Assembly (NCBI GenBank): GCA_024682375.1
Contig: JAIKZI010000039.1
Location: forward strand, 144,338-208,337
DNA from: Lachnospiraceae bacterium
Lineage (GTDB): Bacteria > Bacillota > Clostridia > Lachnospirales > Lachnospiraceae
Direction: 5' to 3'
Length of the DNA stretch: 64,000 nt
Made by a program: the position numbers and the translations under genes. How positions within the stretch are numbered: position 1 is the stretch's first letter; each line of letters starts with the position of its first letter. This document shows, piece by piece, positions 60,376 to 64,000 of the stretch. The notes beneath the pieces are model-generated. The model searched no databases. It was not told the DNA's origin and saw nothing but the letters and a program-made list of their open reading frames with translations.

Positions 60376-61758
60376 TTATTTTGCTGCGAAATAGTCCATA
60401 ATTCCCTTTGCAGCGGCTTTTCCAGCGCCCATAGCAAGGATTACAGTTGCTGCTCCAGTAACTGCATCTCCACCAGCATAAACGCCAGTCTTTGATGTTT
60501 CACCATTTTCTTCTTTTGCGATGATACATCCTCTCTTATTTACATCTAGACCTTTTGTTGTAGATGAAATAAGTGGGTTAGGTGATGTTCCCAGTGACAT
60601 GATTACTGTATCGCAATCAATTTCATACTCACTGCCAGGAATCTCTACTGGTCTACGTCTTCCAGAATCATCTGGTTCACCGAGTTCCATTTTAATAAGC
60701 TTTACGCCTCTAACCCATCCGTCGTCGTCACCTAATACTTCAACAGGGTTCTGAAGGAGATCAAAGATGATTCCTTCCTCTTCTGCATGGTGAACTTCCT
60801 CACGTCTAGCTGGAAGTTCTTCCATACTACGTCTATATACAACATGAACTTCTGCGCCGAGACGAAGAGCTGTTCTAGCTGCATCCATAGCAACGTTTCC
60901 GCCACCGACTACGACTACCTTTTTTCCTCTAAAGATAGGTGTATCCTGATCTTTAAAGGCCTTCATAAGGTTATTACGTGTCAAAAATTCGTTGGCTGAG
61001 AATACTCCGTTTAACTGTTCACCAGGAATATTCATAAATCTAGGAAGACCTGCACCAGATCCAATAAATACAGCTTCAAAGCCCTTTTCATTGAGAAGCT
61101 GGTCGATAGTAAGTGTCTTTCCAATGATTACATCTGTGTCAATCTTTACACCAAGTGCTTCTACATTTGCAACTTCGTGAGCTACAACCTCGTCTTTTGG
61201 AAGACGGAATTCTGGAATACCATAAACAAGTACTCCACCAGCCTCATGTAGAGCTTCAAAAATAGTTACATCGTAACCTTCTTTTGCTAAATCTCCAGCA
61301 CAAGTAAGTCCGGAAGGACCTGCTCCGATGATAGCTACCTTGTGACCATTCTTAGTTTCTGCCTTCTTAGGTGCAATTCCGTTCTTTCTAGCCCAATCAG
61401 CGACGAATCTTTCAAGTTTACCAATAGCAACTGGTTCACCTTTGATTCCTCTGATACATACGCCTTCACACTGTGTTTCCTGTGGACAAACACGACCACA
61501 TACAGCAGGAAGTGCACTTGACTCAGAAATAATTTCATAAGCCTTTTCAAAGTTACCCTCTGTAACTTCATGGATAAAAGCTGGAATATTAATAGATACA
61601 GGACATCCTGCTACACAACGAGGATTCTTACAGTTAAGACATCTCTTAGCCTCTTCGATAGCCTCTTCTTCAGTATATCCTAAACAAACTTCATCGAAAT
61701 TCTTTGCACGAACCTTTGGTTCCTGTTCAGCAATAGGTACTCTCTTTAAAACGTCCAT
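60376..61758 (-). CDS. NfnB/GltD-like NADPH-dependent flavin oxidoreductase
   Basis: This 460-residue protein has an N-terminal double [4Fe-4S] domain (CLNCKNPRCVAGCP and CGRVCPQETQCEGVC), then FAD-binding GAGPSGLTCAGDLA (about 144-157) and NADPH-binding VVVGGGNVAMDAARTALRLGA. Databases often call it glutamate synthase small subunit. Paired with the adjacent FAD/[2Fe-2S] subunit and without a GltB, it is better read as NfnB of the electron-bifurcating NADH-dependent ferredoxin:NADP oxidoreductase. It overlaps its partner by one nt. Confidence 0.85.
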   Translation of the reverse strand: MDVLKRVPIAEQEPKVRAKNFDEVCLGYTEEEAIEEAKRCLNCKNPRCVAGCPVSINIPAFIHEVTEGNFEKAYEIISESSALPAVCGRVCPQETQCEGVCIRGIKGEPVAIGKLERFVADWARKNGIAPKKAETKNGHKVAIIGAGPSGLTCAGDLAKEGYDVTIFEALHEAGGVLVYGIPEFRLPKDEVVAHEVANVEALGVKIDTDVIIGKTLTIDQLLNEKGFEAVFIGSGAGLPRFMNIPGEQLNGVFSANEFLTRNNLMKAFKDQDTPIFRGKKVVVVGGGNVAMDAARTALRLGAEVHVVYRRSMEELPARREEVHHAEEEGIIFDLLQNPVEVLGDDDGWVRGVKLIKMELGEPDDSGRRRPVEIPGSEYEIDCDTVIMSLGTSPNPLISSTTKGLDVNKRGCIIAKEENGETSKTGVYAGGDAVTGAATVILAMGAGKAAAKGIMDYFAAK

Positions 61759-62648
61759 TAGTTTTCACCTCCGCAGTGTCCGCATCCACCATGATGAGTG
61801 TCGCCTTCCTGAAGTTCAAGCATCTTTCTGCCTTCTTCAGTCTTGTACTGCGCCTGTCTCTTCATAGCGAGGTCAAAGTCTACTTTATGTCCGTCAAATT
61901 CAGGACCATCTACACATGCAAATCTTACTTCGTTTCCAACGATCAATCTACATGCACCACACATTCCTGTACCATCAACCATGATTGGGTTCATAGATAC
62001 AATTGTATGAATTCCAAGCTTTTCTGTAAGCTTGCATACGAATTTCATCATGATCATAGGTCCGATTGCTACGCAATGATCATATCTCTTACCCTCATCA
62101 TAAAGAGCCTGGAGCTGATCTGTACCCATTCCATGGAATCCATAAGATCCATCATCAGTTGTAACATGAAGTTCTGTTGCAACTTTTTCCATCTTGTCTA
62201 CGAAGAAAAGGAGATCTTTATTTCTAGAACCCATAATAACAGTAGTCTTAACACCATGTTCATGGAGCCACTTTACCTGTGGATATACAGGAGCTGTTCC
62301 TACACCACCGGCGATAAAGACAATATTTTTCTTCTTTGTTTCTTCCAAATCTTCTTCGATACAAAGATCAGAAGGATTTCCAAGAGGTCCAGCAACATCT
62401 CTAAAAGAATCACCCTCATTTAAATCGAGCATTCTAAGAGTTGATGCACCAACTACCTGGAATACAATTGTAATAGTACCTGCAGTTTTATCATAATCAC
62501 AAATAGTAAGCGGAATTCTCTCTGCTTTTTCATCTACCTTTGTGATGATAAACTGTCCAGGAAGACATGACTCAGCGATAAGCGGAGCTTCGATGTCCAT
62601 AAGATAAATCTTATCCGCAAGCTGTTCTTTCTTCACAATTTTGAACAT
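61758..62648 (-). CDS. NfnA-like FAD/[2Fe-2S] oxidoreductase subunit
   Basis: I place the start at the ATG at 62648 (296 residues), because GGAGGGGG lies upstream; an in-frame GTG at 62669 overlaps that SD. The protein has an FAD domain (RIPLTICDYD), an NAD-binding domain (FIAGGVGTAPVYPQVKWL), and Cys motifs MCGACRLIVGNEVRFACVDG for the [2Fe-2S] cluster. A His/Gly/Cys tail (HHGGCGHCGG) ends it, which is not needed by the family fold. With the neighbouring NfnB it should transfer electrons between NADH, ferredoxin and NADPH. Confidence 0.85.
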   Translation of the reverse strand: MFKIVKKEQLADKIYLMDIEAPLIAESCLPGQFIITKVDEKAERIPLTICDYDKTAGTITIVFQVVGASTLRMLDLNEGDSFRDVAGPLGNPSDLCIEEDLEETKKKNIVFIAGGVGTAPVYPQVKWLHEHGVKTTVIMGSRNKDLLFFVDKMEKVATELHVTTDDGSYGFHGMGTDQLQALYDEGKRYDHCVAIGPMIMMKFVCKLTEKLGIHTIVSMNPIMVDGTGMCGACRLIVGNEVRFACVDGPEFDGHKVDFDLAMKRQAQYKTEEGRKMLELQEGDTHHGGCGHCGGEN

Positions 62649-62680
62649 TTTTATATCCCCCTCCCTCACATAAGAAAAGA

Positions 62681-63643
62681 TTAGTTGAAATAAACCAATT
62701 CATCCTCTGGTTTATCAGTTTTTTCAAGAGAAATAGGATATAAAACCGGTCCTTTTCCCTTGTATTCACGGGCAAATTCATTCTTGATTTTAGCTTTGAT
62801 TTTAACCCATGATTTATGTTCAATGCTAGCTGCATCGGCATACTTACACTTCATACCAAGGAACTGAACATCTTCAATACAACATGTCATAGCAAATCGT
62901 CCCGGTACGATTGTTCCCGGCTTAAGTTTTCCATCTCCATCTTTTGGATTGTAAACTAAACCAGTAAATGATACTACTTTACCATTATACTTCTTTGGAT
63001 TGTCCATACAATCCATAAACCATAGTGCATAATCCGCATCTGTTATCTCAATCTCATCACTATCTATATCAAATGGTAAAGATTCTTCTGACTGATCCAA
63101 AGTACCATCTTCTCTCATATAAACGAGCTGTGCCGGTCTATTGAAAGCCTTGATAGCTGCTCTGAATTTTGCCTTATTTGTATTATCATTGCAACGGTTA
63201 AAGAATACTACTTCAGCTCTCTTGAGCTGCTCATTCATCATCTGTCTCATATTCAAAAGATACATTTCAAATGTAGTAGCATCTACAGTTGCGAGAGACT
63301 GAACAATAGTCCAGTTTGAAGGAAGAGATCCCTCTGCATAGAGTCTATCTGTTCCCCAAGTTCCATTATATTCTATAAAGATAGCATCGGGAAGATTCTC
63401 TTCATCTAATTTCTTCAAATTTTCTACATCAAAGAAATCATCCTCTTCTTCAAAGTAGAATACTTTTCCATTAATCTTATCAAGATCTTCCTTCTTATAT
63501 TCAATTTCTCCATCTTCGCATGAAAGAATAAGAACTGAATCCATATCTTCAGCAAAGCCATTTTCAATCAATGTATCGAGAATCATTGAAGTCTTTCCGC
63601 TATCCATGAATCCCGTCAAAATATATACAGGTACTTCCTGCAT
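62681..63643 (-). CDS. CobW/G3E-like GTPase fused to a DUF1980-type domain
   Basis: This 320-residue protein has an N-terminal G3E GTPase with Walker A GFMDSGKTS (11-19), IEYNGTW and FNRCND (a weak NKxD). The CxCC metal motif of COG0523 proteins is absent: the site reads LSCEDGE. From about residue 200 the sequence VVSFTGLVYN...GRFAMTCCIEDVQFLG matches the C-terminal domain of the YcgQ/DUF1980 family, seen with zinc-regulated permeases. It lies 18 nt after a second CobW gene. A zinc-trafficking role is inferred. Confidence 0.75.
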   Translation of the reverse strand: MQEVPVYILTGFMDSGKTSMILDTLIENGFAEDMDSVLILSCEDGEIEYKKEDLDKINGKVFYFEEEDDFFDVENLKKLDEENLPDAIFIEYNGTWGTDRLYAEGSLPSNWTIVQSLATVDATTFEMYLLNMRQMMNEQLKRAEVVFFNRCNDNTNKAKFRAAIKAFNRPAQLVYMREDGTLDQSEESLPFDIDSDEIEITDADYALWFMDCMDNPKKYNGKVVSFTGLVYNPKDGDGKLKPGTIVPGRFAMTCCIEDVQFLGMKCKYADAASIEHKSWVKIKAKIKNEFAREYKGKGPVLYPISLEKTDKPEDELVYFN

Positions 63644-63661
63644 GGTAATACTCCTTAAATC

Positions 63662-64000
63662 TTATAGTCCAAAGAGCTCTTCGATTTTATCTTCTTTAAG
63701 CTCTGAACCAATTACTACAATACGTCCAGTTACATCTGGCTGACCAGATCTGATTTCATAATCACCATCTACGAAATCGAAATAGATCCATGTTCCATCT
63801 GTCGATGGCAACATACCCTTAGATCTTAAAATAATACCATAATCATCAGTCTCATCTAACTTCTTAAGTGCTTCTTCAATAGTTGATTTTTCAAATGTCT
63901 TTGGAGTTTCTTTTCCAAAACTTTCAAATACATCATCTGCATGGTGATGATGATGTCCATGGCATCCGCACTCGCAATGCTCGTCATGTTCATGTTCATG
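63662..64000 (-). CDS. CobW-family protein, C-terminal part (partial)
   Basis: Only the last 112 codons and the stop are in the window. They begin with a His/Cys/Glu-rich metal-binding stretch (HEHEHDEHCECGCHGHHHHH), then a CobW C-terminal domain (TIEEALKKLDETDDYGIILRSKGMLPSTDGTWIYFDFV...GRIVVIGSELKEDKIEELF). COG0523 proteins with such linkers are metallochaperones. It is the first gene of the visible run and is followed after 18 nt by the CobW-DUF1980 fusion. The GTPase part is beyond the window. Confidence 0.88.
   Translation of the reverse strand, partial: HEHEHDEHCECGCHGHHHHHADDVFESFGKETPKTFEKSTIEEALKKLDETDDYGIILRSKGMLPSTDGTWIYFDFVDGDYEIRSGQPDVTGRIVVIGSELKEDKIEELFGL

Noticed and set aside
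61776-62423. Plus-strand ORF (215 codons) opposite the NfnA-like gene
   Set aside because: No SD and no recognisable protein; the minus-strand frame is a clear oxidoreductase.
62649-62669. GTG start of the NfnA-like gene at 62669
   Set aside because: The GTG overlaps the GGAGGGGG that serves the ATG at 62648.
1-64000. Mobile elements, CRISPR arrays, tRNA or rRNA genes
   Set aside because: No transposase, integrase, regular repeat-spacer array or RNA gene pattern was seen; the composition is uniform.

Overview
The window reads as a chromosomal segment of a motile, low-GC, Gram-positive anaerobe, most likely a Lachnospiraceae (Clostridia) species close to the Butyrivibrio/Roseburia group. This rests on AT-rich DNA, strong AGGAGG-type ribosome binding sites, an NfnAB-type enzyme, the DUF5716/DUF5717/DUF6115/DUF5662 families and a CheC/CheD/FliY type of chemotaxis. 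No rRNA, tRNA, CRISPR array, insertion sequence or phage gene is visible. No stretch above 300 bases lacks a gene.

Layout. (1) Positions 1-6510, minus strand: the housekeeping block rpsB-tsf-[polysaccharide deacetylase-bactofilin]-pyrH-frr, a terminator, then uppS-cdsA-dxr (dxr cut by the window edge). (2) 6650-41550, minus strand: one long flagellar and chemotaxis run, flgB-flgC-fliE-fliF-fliG-fliH-fliI-fliJ-ylxF-fliK-flgD-(TIGR02530 gene)-flgE // motA-motB-fliL-fliM-fliY-cheY-fliO-fliP-fliQ-fliR-flhB-flhA-flhF-flhG-pilZ-cheB-cheA-cheW-cheC-cheD-(112 aa)-fliA-fapA-(108 aa)-DUF6115-(MltG-like). (3) 41741-44726: codY and topA, minus. (4) 44978-47619: comM-dprA, plus strand, divergent from topA across a highly structured intergenic region. 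(5) 47638-64000, minus: a metal/GTPase pair, NfnAB, a four-gene cluster of unknown function (1223-aa solenoid protein, Hsp70-like protein, TPR protein, membrane coiled-coil protein), gltX, a UvrD-like helicase, a GH13-fold protein without catalytic residues, and a DUF5662 protein.

The order codY - fla/che - sigma28 - (SwrB position) - rpsB - tsf - pyrH - frr - uppS - cdsA - dxr is the order known from Bacillus subtilis, with local insertions (motAB, pilZ, fapA, bactofilin). Promoter-like and hairpin elements cut the flagellar run into segments. A TATAAT promoter lies before flgB, and a consensus sigma28 promoter lies inside a 9-bp dyad at the end of flgD. Hairpins lie on both sides of flgE, a sigmaA-type promoter precedes motA, and a perfect stem-loop sits at the cheW/cheC junction. 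Because sigma28 (fliA) is encoded near the end of the run, the internal sigma28 site would form a feed-forward loop.

The most unusual observations are: the uncharacterised DUF5717/Hsp70-like/TPR/coiled-coil cluster; a GH13 protein in which the catalytic positions I could align are replaced; a CheB whose receiver domain lacks the phosphoacceptor Asp and the conserved Lys; and the direct-repeat/palindrome/SD-masking architecture upstream of comM-dprA.
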